This document shows positions 1-9,876 of a stretch of 36,759 nt of DNA, one piece after another (the stretch's first letter is position 1; each line of letters starts with the position of its first letter). The DNA is from Gnetum montanum (taxonomy: Eukaryota > Streptophyta > Gnetopsida > Gnetales > Gnetaceae): the NCBI GenBank assembly GCA_015680685.1, contig MNCI01008374.1, positions 385,595 through 422,353 on the forward strand, written 5' to 3'. The notes beneath the pieces are model-generated. The model was not told the DNA's origin and searched no databases. It saw only the letters and a list, made by a program, of their open reading frames with translations. The translations under genes were made by a program, and so were the position numbers.

Positions 1-2450
1 CTTGTGATTGCAAGGGCTTGGTTGGTCTATTGGTTCTAAAGAAAGGTCTTTTCTTCATGTGATTGTTGGAACCAATAGTAGGTTGAGAGTTATCAACCCT
101 TGTGGCATTACATTGCTACGGCTGGGTAGGGATTTCACCTTGCATCGTAGGAGCAGGTGGTAGTGGAGCTATTAGTGGAAGAGATGTGGCCGGATGAGAA
201 GGATGATATGCTTGTAGAGTATCACCTCTACAAAGGGAGTCCCATAATACTCACAAGCTTGGTAGTGAGGTTGAGGAGTGACGTGACCAGTAGAGTCATG
301 TGGGGAGATTAGCTGCTGCACATAATATCCATACAGGTTAAGTTTCCAGTAAGGATATTGTTGCCTTGGTGGTGGCATTCCCCATGATTGTGGGTGCTGC
401 CACTATTGATATTGCTCAATCAGTTGTCGTGGAGTTCCACTGGGATAATATGTTAAGGTTTTGTGGAACTGCCTTGGGTTACCTTGAGGATAAGGTAACC
501 TTTGGGGTGTTTGCCTTTTGTTTAATCATGGGTTGAGTGCATACACCCCAGACTCCTGCAAATGTGAGATTATAGGGTAACATCCCTTAGGATGGTCATA
601 TTGACATATCTCACATCCACTATCATTATCTGTTTCTGAATCCATAACCTCTTTAATGATGGCACAACTTTGCCCTTACCCTTGCTACATGCATGTTTAG
701 CCTCTTTCTTTTTTCTTTTCTCACTACCTTGCTCTCTAGACTCCTCTACTATTTTAAGCATAGTTTGAAATCTATTGTCTAGGGAATCCCACATTTGATC
801 TACCTTTGCCAAAACTTCTAATGTCATCTTTTGGATAGGCAAAGTTTTCCTATTCACCATCTCTTCAAGTGGTGACTCTTCTTCATCCTCACAAAATCTT
901 ACTCCCCTCTTCTGAAGGGAAGGATCTCAATTATACTCTTCCACACTTTCTCTCTTCCATAGCTCACCTTCCTCCTTAGCAACTTTCTCCAATAGTCTTT
1001 GGATTTTATGGGACCTAAGCTTGGATAGTCTTCCTTGGGCATAAGTCCCAAGGGTTCTTCTCGTTTCATGCCTAAGCCCATTCACAAGATGGTGTAATTA
1101 ATCCCTTTGCGAATAACCATGGCCAAGACAACAATGTAATAGTGCATAATATCGACCCATGGTAGTATCCAAGGGTTCATGTCCTCCTTGTTTCTAGCCT
1201 TGGATTTGCTTTCACAAGTTAGACACTTGAGAGTATGTTTGGTACTTGTTATTAAATAGTTCTAACATAGTACTCCACCTATGAATGGATTCTAGTTCTA
1301 AAGACCAATACCAACTTTTCGCTTCTTTAACTAATGTCTGTGGGAATAACTTAAGTTTTTTCCATTCATTCTCTATGTTTTGTAAGGCACACGCATCATG
1401 GAATGCTTATAAATGATTCTGAGGATTAGTGTTATATCCACCTTCAAATTGTGGGATGTTATTCATATCTAATCTCTTGATCCTACTATCTTTCTAATGC
1501 CTTGTTGGAATTCTAACAGCCTCAATTATGTCCAACATACTTTGAGTAGTGAGGAGGGGTTCATCATGATTGTCTCGTCCATGGCATCTATGATGCCTAC
1601 ATTGTTCCCTACTCTCCCTTCCTCTATGTTGTGACTCTCTAGAGTGCCCTCGTCCCCTTTCCTGGCTATTTCGTCTATGAATTCCACTTTGTCTACCTTT
1701 ATCCCCATGGTCTTTTTCTTTATGATCACATCCAGATATTGAAGGAGAGGTTGAAGGAGATGATGAAGGTAAAGAATAAGGAGAACTATCATGATGACGG
1801 TGTCTGCTACCTTCTCTTCTATAGTCTCTGCCTCAATCACAATTGCGATCAGAATGACCACCTTTATCATGAGTTTATGTCCCTTTTTTGGACCCTTTGT
1901 GCTCATGGGTATCAGAACCTGGGTTATGAAAAGTGGAATGAAGGTTCTGATACACAACCCCTTGGCCAAAGTCAAGGGGAGAAACATCGTTGTGTGGACA
2001 ACTGCCTAAGGTAGGTTCACCATCCTCATTTTTTCTTAGGACATGTCGAGCATCTTGGGACCACTTACCCTTCAAATACTTATGATGTCTCTCCTATTGC
2101 AAGTTCCTTTGACGTTGTGCCTCTGTGGGATGGTATTCTCTTGAGTCATGATCTTGCAAAATGTATTCTACGTGTAAGTGTGGCATGCCAATTTATGTAA
2201 GAGCACGAAGAAGCATGCTTGGGACTAAACGATCGAGAGGTAACACTATGTTACCCTCTAAGTCTCACCAACGCAGTTGTTCATCTTGATGGAGAATAAA
2301 GGTGAAGTCTTGTATATACTCATCAGGATAAATATATACCACTCAAACTTGTTGAGGGACTAGCCGATCAATGTCATGTGTATTACGTCGTTGACTGTTT
2401 CCTGTTTCAGACCTAGGCGGTGAGGTGCTTTCATACGAAGAAGGAGACAT
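1..2450 (-). pseudogene. gag: gag of element A, decayed, 3' end off window
   Basis: This encoded the capsid-type Gag that packages element RNA in cytoplasmic particles. The start codon is the minus-strand ATG at 2450-2448 (protein begins MSPSSYESTSPP), about 120 bases after the primer site. Parts in order: an N-terminal region shared with D (DEQLRW and DLEGNIV near 2270); an arginine/serine-rich stretch near 1800-1555 with repeated RGR, SRES and HRR; the retrotransposon gag domain near 1470-1200 (LFPQTLVKEAKSWYWSL, then MLELFNNKYQTYSQVSNL); a charged coiled-coil-like stretch near 860-700; and a compact zinc-knuckle-like CEICQYDHPKGC at 615-580 with C-x2-C-x3-H-x3-C spacing. Many in-frame stops and frameshifts break it. 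It is the longest gag of this family in the window: B and D lack about 0.7-0.95 kb of the N-terminal half. A proline/glutamine-rich C-terminal part continues to the left edge. Confidence 0.75.
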
Positions 2451-2567
2451 ACTTGTTTTTTCAATGTGTAATGTATTCTTGTTTATTATTTTCTCAACCA
2501 ACCCTAAGGGTTCATTCCAATGATGTGAATGATTTCCTATATTCTAGTTAGTGCACAAACAACTAAG

Positions 2568-2585
2568 TCCTCAGAAACAGTGCCA
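2568..2585 (-). other. Primer-binding site of element A (tRNA-Asp type)
   Basis: On the minus strand, TGGCACTGTTTCTGAGGA follows the LTR end CATCA after one base. The Athila-type site complementary to the 3' end of tRNA-Asp is TGGCGCCGTTGCCGGGGA. This copy differs at five positions, four of them transitions. The same site in B and D is equally decayed. Confidence 0.7.
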
Positions 2586-3043
2586 ATGATGAGCGACGAG
2601 GTACCCCTACGCTCAACCATATGAATACGAGCGTTTCACGCATGATTCGGTCGAATTCCAAGGACTAAGTGCTTATGTGCCCTTGTGGAACAAGGATGGG
2701 TTGGTTGATCATTGTCTTCCCGAGCTTACCTATATGTCATGATTGTNGATAATAACATAAATGTAAAGTGCATAAAATAAAATAAAATAAAATAAATGTA
2801 TAAGAAAATAAAATAAAAGAAATGCGTAAAAAAATCTCAAGTGCTACAAGGATGAATCAAAGAGCTTGTCTTTATTACCGTACAGAAGGTGTGCTTAGGT
2901 ACATAATGGTCGAATAAATATTTGTCCACATTTAGACCTCCTACTGTGGGCACTTGGAAAATACTCTAACTTTCAAATAAACTACAAGATTTTCACTACT
3001 TGATTGCTGAAAAACTTCCTCCCAATTGTGCACCTGGGAACTA

Positions 3044-3051
3044 TATTTATA
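3044..3051 (-). promoter_or_regulatory. TATA box of element A LTR
   Basis: TATAAATA on the minus strand, in the same place relative to the R region as the TATAAATA of B, D and H. Confidence 0.6.
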
Positions 3052-3061
3052 GGCTTCGGAG

Positions 3062-3239
3062 CAACTACTCTAATAATTAGAGTAACTACTCTAATAATTA
3101 GAATAAAAAGCTAGAGTAACCACTCTAATAATTAGAATAAACTGCTAGAGTAACTACTCTAATAATTAGAATAAACCACTATAGTAACTACTCTAATGAT
3201 TAGAATAACTGCTAGAGTAACTACTAGAGTAACCGCTCT
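3062..3239. repeat. 35-bp minisatellite in the U3 of A
   Basis: About five diverged units of roughly 33-36 bp, each containing AGTAACTACTCTAATAATTAG. Each unit is near-palindromic (CTCTAATAATTAGAG and TAGAGTAACTACTCTA), so single strands could fold. It replaces the GATATC-rich U3 seen in B, D and H. Confidence 0.8.
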
Positions 3240-3244
3240 CATCA

Positions 3245-3863
3245 CTCACCTAGAACAAGAATAAGAGTAAGAGTGATTAACTGCTAAGTAAAATATATTC
3301 TAATCTAGCCTAACACAAGTACCCATTCCCACTTCCTGAACACATCCTGAACTTTGTGCAAACATTGCTAAGCTATCAAACGCTAGTCATTTCTAAGCTA
3401 CCAAGTGTCACATGTATGCTCAAAGGGGTCGTGCTTGTGTAATTTAACGATTTTCTTAATTGATCAAAATTCATTACTACATAAATAAACTTAATGTAAA
3501 TTGCATGAAATAACAATATGTAAATGCATAAGAAAGAAAATCTCAAGTGCTACAAGGAATGGATCAAAGAGTTTGTCTTTATTGCCAACACAATGGTGTG
3601 CTCAAGTACATCAATGCTTGAATAAAGATTCATTCACATTAGACCTCTTGCTACGGGCACTTGGAAAATATTCTAACTTTCAAATAGATAAATTACAAGA
3701 GTTTCGCTACTTGACTACCAAAAACTTACTCCCAATTGTACACATGGGTGTTGTATTTATAGACCCAAGAGTAACCCTGTGATATCGAATGTATGATATC
3801 GCATCTTAGGTCACGATATCGTGGCCACCCCAATATCGGAGTGATGAAAAACATGATTTATCA
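3245..3863 (-). repeat. 3' LTR of host element H, truncated by insertion of A
   Basis: On the minus strand it starts TGATAAATCATG at 3863, directly after a polypurine-tract-like GTGGAGGTA, so it is a 3' LTR. U3 carries GATATC palindromes (a perfect 12-bp CACGATATCGTG near 3816-3827). TATA lies at 3761-3754 and a polyadenylation signal AATAAA at 3583-3578. R and most of U5 align with D's LTR (for example AAGTGGGAATGGGTACT against AAGTGGGAACGGATACT). The copy stops at about 3245, where element A's LTR begins. This leaves two promoters 710 bp apart on the same strand. Confidence 0.65.
3754..3761 (-). promoter_or_regulatory. TATA box of host element H 3' LTR
   Basis: TATAAATA on the minus strand, about 100 bp after the LTR start and just downstream of the GATATC cluster, as in D (83 bp). 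Confidence 0.55.
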
Positions 3864-4023
3864 TACCTCCACAACTGAATGAAAACTTTTCCTCGAGTAC
3901 AGAAGAAGAGGAACAAGTCCTTTACAAAATATAATAAGGGGCGTGGACTTATTCAACTAACATGCAAAGTGACACAGAGAAAATAAACAAATATAAAAGT
4001 GCCCAAGCATACAATATGATAAT
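3864..4023 (-). mobile_element. Host element H, 3' end with polypurine tract (piece 1)
   Basis: On the minus strand this ends TTCATTCAGTTGTGGAGGTA right before the LTR. B has TTATTCAGTCATGGGGGTA and D TTCATTCAGTCATGGGGATA in the same place, all preceded by a CTCGAGGA box. It is non-coding. It continues into 9877-10615 once B is removed. The last five bases (ATAAT, 4019-4023) are the left target copy of B. Confidence 0.75.
4019..4023. repeat. Target-site duplication of B, left copy
   Basis: ATAAT here, ACAAT at 9877-9881; 4 of 5 bases match, the difference being a transition. The length of 5 bp is usual for Ty3/gypsy integrases. Confidence 0.65.
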
Positions 4024-4927
4024 TGATGAATCATGGTTTGTCAGGTGTTGATATCGGACCCCTGTTATCGGACCTCTGATATCTTATGAGTCCCGATATC
4101 GAACCCCCGATATCAGACCCTCAATATCGGGTATGCAATATCGTGGCTTGACAAGCGATATTAGATACGCAATATCGTGGTTCCCGTGTGAGCCTATAAA
4201 TACACAATGGGGCACATAGGAAAATGGGGTCAGTTAGTTAGTAGTTCAGTTATAAGTTAGTTTTCATTTTAGTTCTTCTCAACCCTTTTTCCTTGGTGCA
4301 TGCTCACAGTGTGATGATTGTAATTGTACGGCACCTTTATTCAAGTGTGACGCACTTGGACATGCACATGACCAAAAATAAAGATCGAGATTACTTCATC
4401 ATTGTAGCATTCACTTAGTTTAATTATTTACTAGTTATTCATTGCTTTCTTAATTAGTACTTCTTTATCCTCAACTCCTATCCCTATTATTAAATGTGGA
4501 ATGAGTACAACTTAATCACAAGCATTTAAGTGTGACTACTTGGTATCCCAGTAGCGTACCTAGGACATGTGCTTGGTAATCCCAGCAGTAGTACACAAGG
4601 TCCAAGATGTCTACAAATGATTAAGGGATGGATGCTCATCACACTTAGGGTAGCTTAGACTCTTTTCATCCTTTACCTCTTAGCTTAATCAAAGTTACTT
4701 TCCATTGCCTCTAGGAGTAGCACTAGTTTAGGACCACATCATACACCTCACTCTGGACTAAACCATACATGACAAAGAAAATACTAGTCCAAGTGGGAAG
4801 ATAGTGAACTACAATCAATGTGTAACTATCTAGATACCACAACTAGCCTGTTTATGGAGTTTGACTGAATCATGCATGAACGCTCGTATTCGTATGGTTG
4901 AGTGTAGGGGTACCTCATCATTCATCA
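4024..4927 (+). repeat. 5' LTR of element B
   Basis: Starts TGATGAATCATGG, ends TTCATCA. U3 carries at least eight GATATC-like palindromes within 4045-4180, TATA at 4195-4202 and AATAAA at 4377-4382. At 904 bp it is slightly longer than its partner at 8998-9876; its U3 has one extra stretch of GATATC repeats. Confidence 0.85.
4195..4202 (+). promoter_or_regulatory. TATA box, B 5' LTR
   Basis: TATAAATA right after the GATATC cluster, identical in the B 3' LTR (9141-9148). Confidence 0.65.
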
Positions 4928-4928
4928 T

Positions 4929-4946
4929 TGGCACCATTGCTGAGGA
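4929..4946 (+). other. Primer-binding site of B (tRNA-Asp type)
   Basis: TGGCACCATTGCTGAGGA, one base after the LTR. It differs from the Athila tRNA-Asp site at four positions, all transitions, three of them in CpG. Confidence 0.75.
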
Positions 4947-5059
4947 TGGTGCTAGTTATTTAGATTAGTTACATCATACAAGATCGTTGTAACAAAGTAT
5001 TAATGATACATCTTTTAGGAAGAAGTAATTGCAAACAAGTCACACACAAATTCACAACT

Positions 5060-7025
5060 ATGTCTCTCTCACAAGACTATGATAACGCAACAGCTAGTAG
5101 GGCAATTCATTAGAGAACCAATGAATTATATGATAAAGAAGATGAAGATTGGAGTACTCAATCTGATGTAGGGGTTTCCTACCCAACTCATGAATGCATA
5201 ACCTACCCAGTGATGATGAACCCCCACTGGCCACTAAGAGCCTAATGCATATACAAGAGGCTATTCGAATATCCCATAGGTATCGCAAGAAAAGCCATCT
5301 ACCTAGGCTTGACTTTAAAAACTTTTCCAAGTTCTCAGGAGGCTATGAATTAGATTTGCAACAAAATTTATGAGCCTTCAACGATGCTTGTGCATGGAAC
5401 AACATTGATAATGGATGACAGAAACTTAAGCTCTTTCCTATGACACTCATTGGTCATGCAAAAGTGTGGTATAGGTCCCTAAAATCAAAGTCAATTTGAT
5501 GTTGGCCAACAATGGTAGAACTCTTCAACGAAAGATATCAAACTTATGCAAGAGTGTCAGCCTTGAGGAAACAAATCCAAGAGTGGAAACAAGCACAACA
5601 TGAACCCTTGGACATGGCCTTAGAAAGATATTATGCATTGTTAAACAACTACCCAAGCCATGAGTTCTCCGAGGAAAGGCTAATGTACCACATTATTGAT
5701 GGGCTCCGTAATGAAACAAGGGAGACCCTAGGGATATATGCTCGAGGTTAACTATATGAACTACGAACCCTTAAAGTCCAAGAGCTTATCAAGAGGGTAG
5801 AAAAAGAAGAAGGAGAAATGGCTAAATGGGAGAATGCTGAAAAATCTCAACAGGCCCAAAAAGCAACAATGGCCCATGATAATGAAGAGGAGAAATCAAC
5901 TCACTCCAAGGAGGAGGAATCATCTTTGCTAGTACTACAATCATTACATGAAATTGAGGCAAAGATCAATAAGATGATGAAAGGATGCATGAAAAATGTG
6001 GAGAATATGCCAATGCTATTAGAGGTATAATTATGACAACGCAAGAAACAGGACAAACACCTTTAAATAATCGGAAAGAAGGGTTGAAGAGAATAAGAAC
6101 TTAACTACCAATCATATGTATCAATGTAACATTTTCTTATACAATCACCCCAAGGGCCAATGCCCAATCTTGTCACATTTACATAAGCATTGGGAAAGAA
6201 TGTTACATCCAGAGTTCATGCAGAAATACTATGTTCAATCATAGTGGCAACAATCCCAGTCATGGGGGAGGCCATCCCCAAACTAGTTACACCCTTCATA
6301 CCATCCGAACCTAAGTGCTTATCAAGTTCAACATCCTATTTCCCCAACTACGTCAACATCCTATATCTCATTACATTATTGTTATTATTCTCAATACTAT
6401 CAATCTATATCCTCATCAACAGGACCACCACCTTGGATACCTTACACTTCTCCTCAATTTCAAAATTCTCATCCTTCACCTCCTTCTACATTGCCACCAA
6501 TTGTACCTGAAGGATTTGCACCACAGCATCAACCCATGAACGTTACTTGTGCTTCTACTATCAATAGCGGTGGGAATCCTCCATAACATCATAGTTGTCC
6601 CTTCTTTACACGTGACCATAGAAAGGGATACCATAGTTCAGAAACCACTACATCTGCCAACTCAGCACAACTCCAACACTGTGGTGCATCTTCCTCTTCG
6701 ACCCCAATGCCTCATGTTACCTTATTAGGGCCACCACTCAATACTCCAACAACCATGCGGCCCAATGAATATAGCCACATGGGGAGACATGTTGATCCTT
6801 GCATACCATCTTACAGTTGTAAGTACCATAGTGGGTCAAATCCTTATAAATTAACCACATCTTATAACTTGCCCCATTATGTCAACTCTAATCAAATGTG
6901 TGAACCCTAATGGGGTAAGTATGACCGGATCCCAATATTTCCAACATGCAAGGATCCCAACCTTCCATTTATTAATTCTAGCTATGCTCAACTATTCAGT
7001 TATGGGGGGTATCCCCCATTCTAAC
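5060..7025 (+). pseudogene. gag: gag of element B, decayed
   Basis: Gag structural protein remnant. The ATG at 5060 (MSLSQDYDN) lies 114 bp after the primer site, and an in-frame stop comes after 16 codons. The retrotransposon gag domain spans about 5290-5620: PRLDFKNFSKFSGGYELDLQ, then LFPMTLIGHAKVWYRSL and MVELFNERYQTYARVSALRK; its C-terminal half is open at 5512-5751. A charged, glutamate/lysine-rich coiled-coil-like part follows (5818-6030), then a damaged zinc-knuckle remnant with NHPKGQC (6125-6163, one cysteine lost), then a long proline/serine-rich tail to about 7025. Compared with A, about 0.7 kb of N-terminal coding sequence is absent, including the Arg/Ser-rich stretch. No protease follows. 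Frames change several times, so no full product is possible. Confidence 0.7.
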
Positions 7026-8380
7026 AACAGTAGAATTAATAAATACTTTCCTTTTCTTTAATTTTGCAATTTTTTGTTTTCCAATTTTTCATCTTTCAAT
7101 TTATTATTTTTTCTTTTTGTCTTTTTATGAATAATCTCATCTACGAATAAAACACTCATGTGACTCATTGGTTGAGGTGTTGTTCTATGCTATCAAGTCT
7201 TATGTGACTAATTATTTGAATAGCAAGCCCACAACATCCATCCACCCATTCTATTAATAACAGGTTCTACCCTAGGTACAAGGATATTCTTAATCATTAA
7301 AACTTAAAGTAATCTTGTGTTCATTATACCCAGCACAAAAAAGGATAGACTAAGTGAGAATGGCCAGGGTGTGACATCAAGGGGACTTGTGGATTCTCTT
7401 TGGTGACATCCGTGGGAGCTATCATGTAGCTTGGTTGTACTAAGATCCTTGTAGATCTAACGGAAAATGGGAGTAAGAGTAATAAAAAGGTACTCAATAA
7501 AGAAACCCAATGCTATTCTAGGAGGTCCCACTAGAAAGACATGTACCCATTCCTAAAGGTAGGTGGCTTCTCTAGATTAAGAATTTCAAAAAAAATTACA
7601 AACAAAAGTGCCAAAAAGTAAGAATCACTTCTCCCTTGTATGAAATGCCAAGTGATCATATGCCTTACCGTTATGATTCTCTCATTGTTGTCTATCATTA
7701 GGATGAAATAATGCAATGTCATTGATCAAAGGAATGGACTTGGTCCTAATTTTTTAGCAACAAGTTAATGACACATTAATCATGCCTTACACTAAGGATT
7801 CATTATGCCCTAGGCCAGTTACCTCATGTCCCAATCTCTGCAATCCCTTCTATAATTCACCTCACCTTTCTGTTCTTGTAATCATGACTTGTATCTTGGG
7901 TAGCATGGAATTCCTACCTCATCATAGTGGTATCTACATGTGTGTGTTTTTTTGCATCTGTGTAGATTACATTTAACCCTTCTAGTGCCTATGGACATTT
8001 TGAGGTGTGGTTACACAAGGGCATTATAGGTTGGAACTTGCTTTGGAGAGGACCCACTTGCGTGACTTTTGTAATTTGTACTTGTTGCACACCACCACAT
8101 CATTTTATACCCTCATAATACTTCATTGCCAAATCTATTCTTTCCTTTGTCATCATTTTATCAAACATTCCTCAAAACCATTACATGTCCTTTTATGTGT
8201 CACCTAAACAAATCAAGTCAGACATTAAAATTTTAGGGCAACTTCCTTGAAAAAACATTTCTAACTCTAAAATCACACTAAGCAAAGAATTCAATATTTA
8301 TTAAAGGTAATGAGAAAGGTATGAAATAATTGAACCTCTTTCAATAACCTTACTAATAATTAATCTTTGTGTGATTATAG
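7026..8380 (+). other. Non-coding 3' region of element B
   Basis: AT-rich with no gene. Two blocks are shared with D and H: AGGGTGTGACATCAAGGGG near 7368-7387 and the block GGGCATTATAGG to GACCCACTT at 8019-8059. T-rich tracts lie near 7040-7130. The stretch ends in a pyrimidine-rich GTGTGATTATAG directly before the ATG at 8381. Confidence 0.6.
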
Positions 8381-8584
8381 ATGGCCCCTAAAAGAGGAAA
8401 ACAAGGAGAACCTTCTCAAGGTGCAACTAAATGCCCAGGGGGAGGCAGAGACCAAGGACCTCATGCAAAACATGTAGAGCAGGAGGCACAATCATTCAGC
8501 ATCCATCAGGGACCTCTTGTCACTGCACAATCTGGCCAAGAAAAAGGTGGAGAGGTCAAGGTCCAATCCTGTGAAGATGAATGA
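8381..8584 (+). CDS. Short 3' ORF of B, 67 aa, preceded by a splice-acceptor-like site
   Basis: An intact 67-codon frame starting MAPKRGKQGEPSQG: basic N-terminus, then glycine-, glutamine- and glutamate-rich, acidic C-terminus (VQSCEDE). No membrane segment and no domain I recognise. The ATG follows directly on a TTATAG. D has TGTGCAG directly before ATGGC (35526), and H has ATTGCAG in the same place (minus strand, 10080 to 10074). Athila-like elements often carry a third, env-like or plant-transposon-type ORF here, reached by splicing; this could be its first part. Whether it was ever translated is unknown. Confidence 0.35.
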   Translation: MAPKRGKQGEPSQGATKCPGGGRDQGPHAKHVEQEAQSFSIHQGPLVTAQSGQEKGGEVKVQSCEDE

Positions 8585-8987
8585 TAGCTATTTGCAACAT
8601 GGCATGTCAAGGCTAATTAAGTGTTCCCGTAGCTACCATGTCCATGGAAAGTGCTGACTCCATCAAACATTGGAACATCAACATGGATGACTCATAATCC
8701 TCGGATAAAAGAGAAGAAACATCAGGCACTTCTTCAATGGTATCAATCTCAGAAGCCTGAAGCGCAAGACAAAGGAAAGGCACCCATGGAGGAGCCATCA
8801 CCACTAGGAACCACATGAGTTTCAATAAATTTTGTAATTTTGTGTCTATGTCCCAATTTTATTTTTTTCAATCCCACACTGCGACATGAATAGTTCCTAC
8901 TTAGTTAATAATCCCATACCTATCCACTATGTAATCAATTGGACGCATTCTCATTTTTTTTAACTCGAGGACGAGTTGTTATTCAGT
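8585..8987 (+). other. Non-coding end of B with hairpin box
   Basis: No gene. AACTCGAGGACGAGTT near 8962-8977 forms a perfect 6-bp stem with a 4-base loop. A CTCGAGGACGAG box upstream of the polypurine tract is common in plant Ty3/gypsy elements. D and H have decayed versions. Confidence 0.55.
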
Positions 8988-8997
8988 CATGGGGGTA
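8988..8997 (+). other. Polypurine tract of B
   Basis: CATGGGGGTA immediately before the 3' LTR; the plus-strand DNA primer site. D has CATGGGGATA in the same place. Confidence 0.65.
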
Positions 8998-9876
8998 TGA
9001 TGAATCGTGGTTTGTCAGGTGCTGATATTGGACCCCTGATATCTGATGAGTCCCAATATCGAACCCTCGATATTGGGTATGTGATATTACAGCCTAACAA
9101 GTGATATTGGATACGTGATATTTTGGTTTTTGTGTGAGCCTATAAATACACAATGGGGCACACAGGAAAGAGGAAGTCAGTCAATTAGTAGTTCAGTTAG
9201 AAGTTAGTTTTCATTTTTAGTTCTTCTCAACCCTTTTCCTTGGTGCATGCCTGCAGTGTGATGATTGTAATTGTACGGCACCTTTATTCGAGTGTGACAT
9301 ACTTGGACACACACATGACCGAAAATAAAGATCAAGATTACTTCATCATTGCAACATTCACTTAGTTTAATTATATAATTGTTATTCATTTCTTTCTTAA
9401 TTAATACTTCTTTTTACCCTCAACTCCTATCCCTATTATTAAACGCAGAATGAGTACGACTTAATCACGAGCATTTAAGTGTGACTACTTGGTATCCCAA
9501 TAGCATACCTAGGACATGCGCTTGGTAATCCTAGCAGTGGTACACGAGGTCTAAGATGTGTACGGATGATTACGGGATAGATGCTCATCACACTTGGGCT
9601 AGCTTAGAGTCTCTTCACCCTTTCCCTCTTAGCTTAATCAAAGTTACTTTCCATTACCTCTAGGAGTAACACTAGTTTAGGACCACATCATACACCTCAC
9701 TCTAGACTAAACCCTATGTGACAAAGAAAATAATAGTCTAGGTGGGAAGACAGTGAACTATGATCAATGTGTAACTATCTAGATACCACAACTAGCCCAT
9801 CTACAGAGTTCAACCAGATCGTGCATGAACGCTCGTATTTGTATGGTTGAGTGTAGGAGTACCTCACCACTCATCA
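8998..9876 (+). repeat. 3' LTR of element B
   Basis: Starts TGATGAATCGTGG, ends CTCATCA, 879 bp. TATA at 9141-9148, AATAAA at 9324-9329. Differences from the 5' LTR are mostly transitions. It is followed by the right target copy ACAAT (9877-9881). Confidence 0.85.
9141..9148 (+). promoter_or_regulatory. TATA box, B 3' LTR
   Basis: TATAAATA; it would drive transcription out of B into H sequence. Confidence 0.55.

Larger units (their letters stand above)
1..3244 (-). mobile_element. Element A: Athila-like Ty3/gypsy retrotransposon, 5' part only
   Basis: Reading on the minus strand, the order is LTR (3244 to 2587), tRNA primer site (2585 to 2568) and a long decayed gag that runs off the left edge. 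Its gag is collinear with element D (plus strand, 31517-33020), which identifies the family. Its LTR starts TGATGAG and ends CTCATCA, as in B and D. It interrupts the 3' LTR of host element H: the H LTR stops in its U5 exactly where A's LTR begins, and about 200 bp of U5 is missing and should lie left of the window. The expected 5-bp target copy on this side is CTCAC (3245-3249). Protease and pol, if present, lie beyond the window. Family identity is well supported; the status as a separate insertion rather than a tandem LTR is an inference. Confidence 0.75.
2587..3244 (-). repeat. 5' LTR of element A
   Basis: The minus-strand start is TGATGAGAGC at 3244 and the end is CTCATCA at 2587, directly before the primer site. 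The U3 is unusual: instead of GATATC palindromes it holds a 35-bp minisatellite. A TATA box lies at 3051-3044, then an R region shared with D (GTACCTAAGCACAC, then GTACGGTAATAAAGAC with polyadenylation signal AATAAA at 2876-2871). The U5 lacks the middle part present in D. An AAAAT-rich tract lies near 2770-2815, and one undetermined base (n) at 2747. The last 150 bp (CATAAGCACTTAGTCCTTGG to the end) match D's LTR end closely. Confidence 0.65.
4024..9876 (+). mobile_element. Element B: non-autonomous Athila-like retrotransposon
   Basis: A 5.85-kb element with LTRs 4024-4927 and 8998-9876, tRNA-Asp-type primer site, decayed gag, about 2 kb of non-coding sequence and polypurine tract. I see no protease, reverse transcriptase, RNase H or integrase. 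It shares LTR ends, primer site, 3' non-coding blocks and gag layout with A, D and H. It sits in the 3' non-coding region of H in the opposite orientation. Lacking pol, it must have moved with enzymes of another copy, a large-derivative type of behaviour. Confidence 0.85.

Noticed and set aside
1526-1987. Minus-strand 153-codon frame with hydrophobic runs
   Set aside because: It is an alternative reading of the Arg/Ser-rich gag stretch of element A; the gag frame is the one supported by comparison with D.
5094-5330. Minus-strand frame over the start of B gag
   Set aside because: It is a shadow of the gag region; the plus strand has the family motifs.
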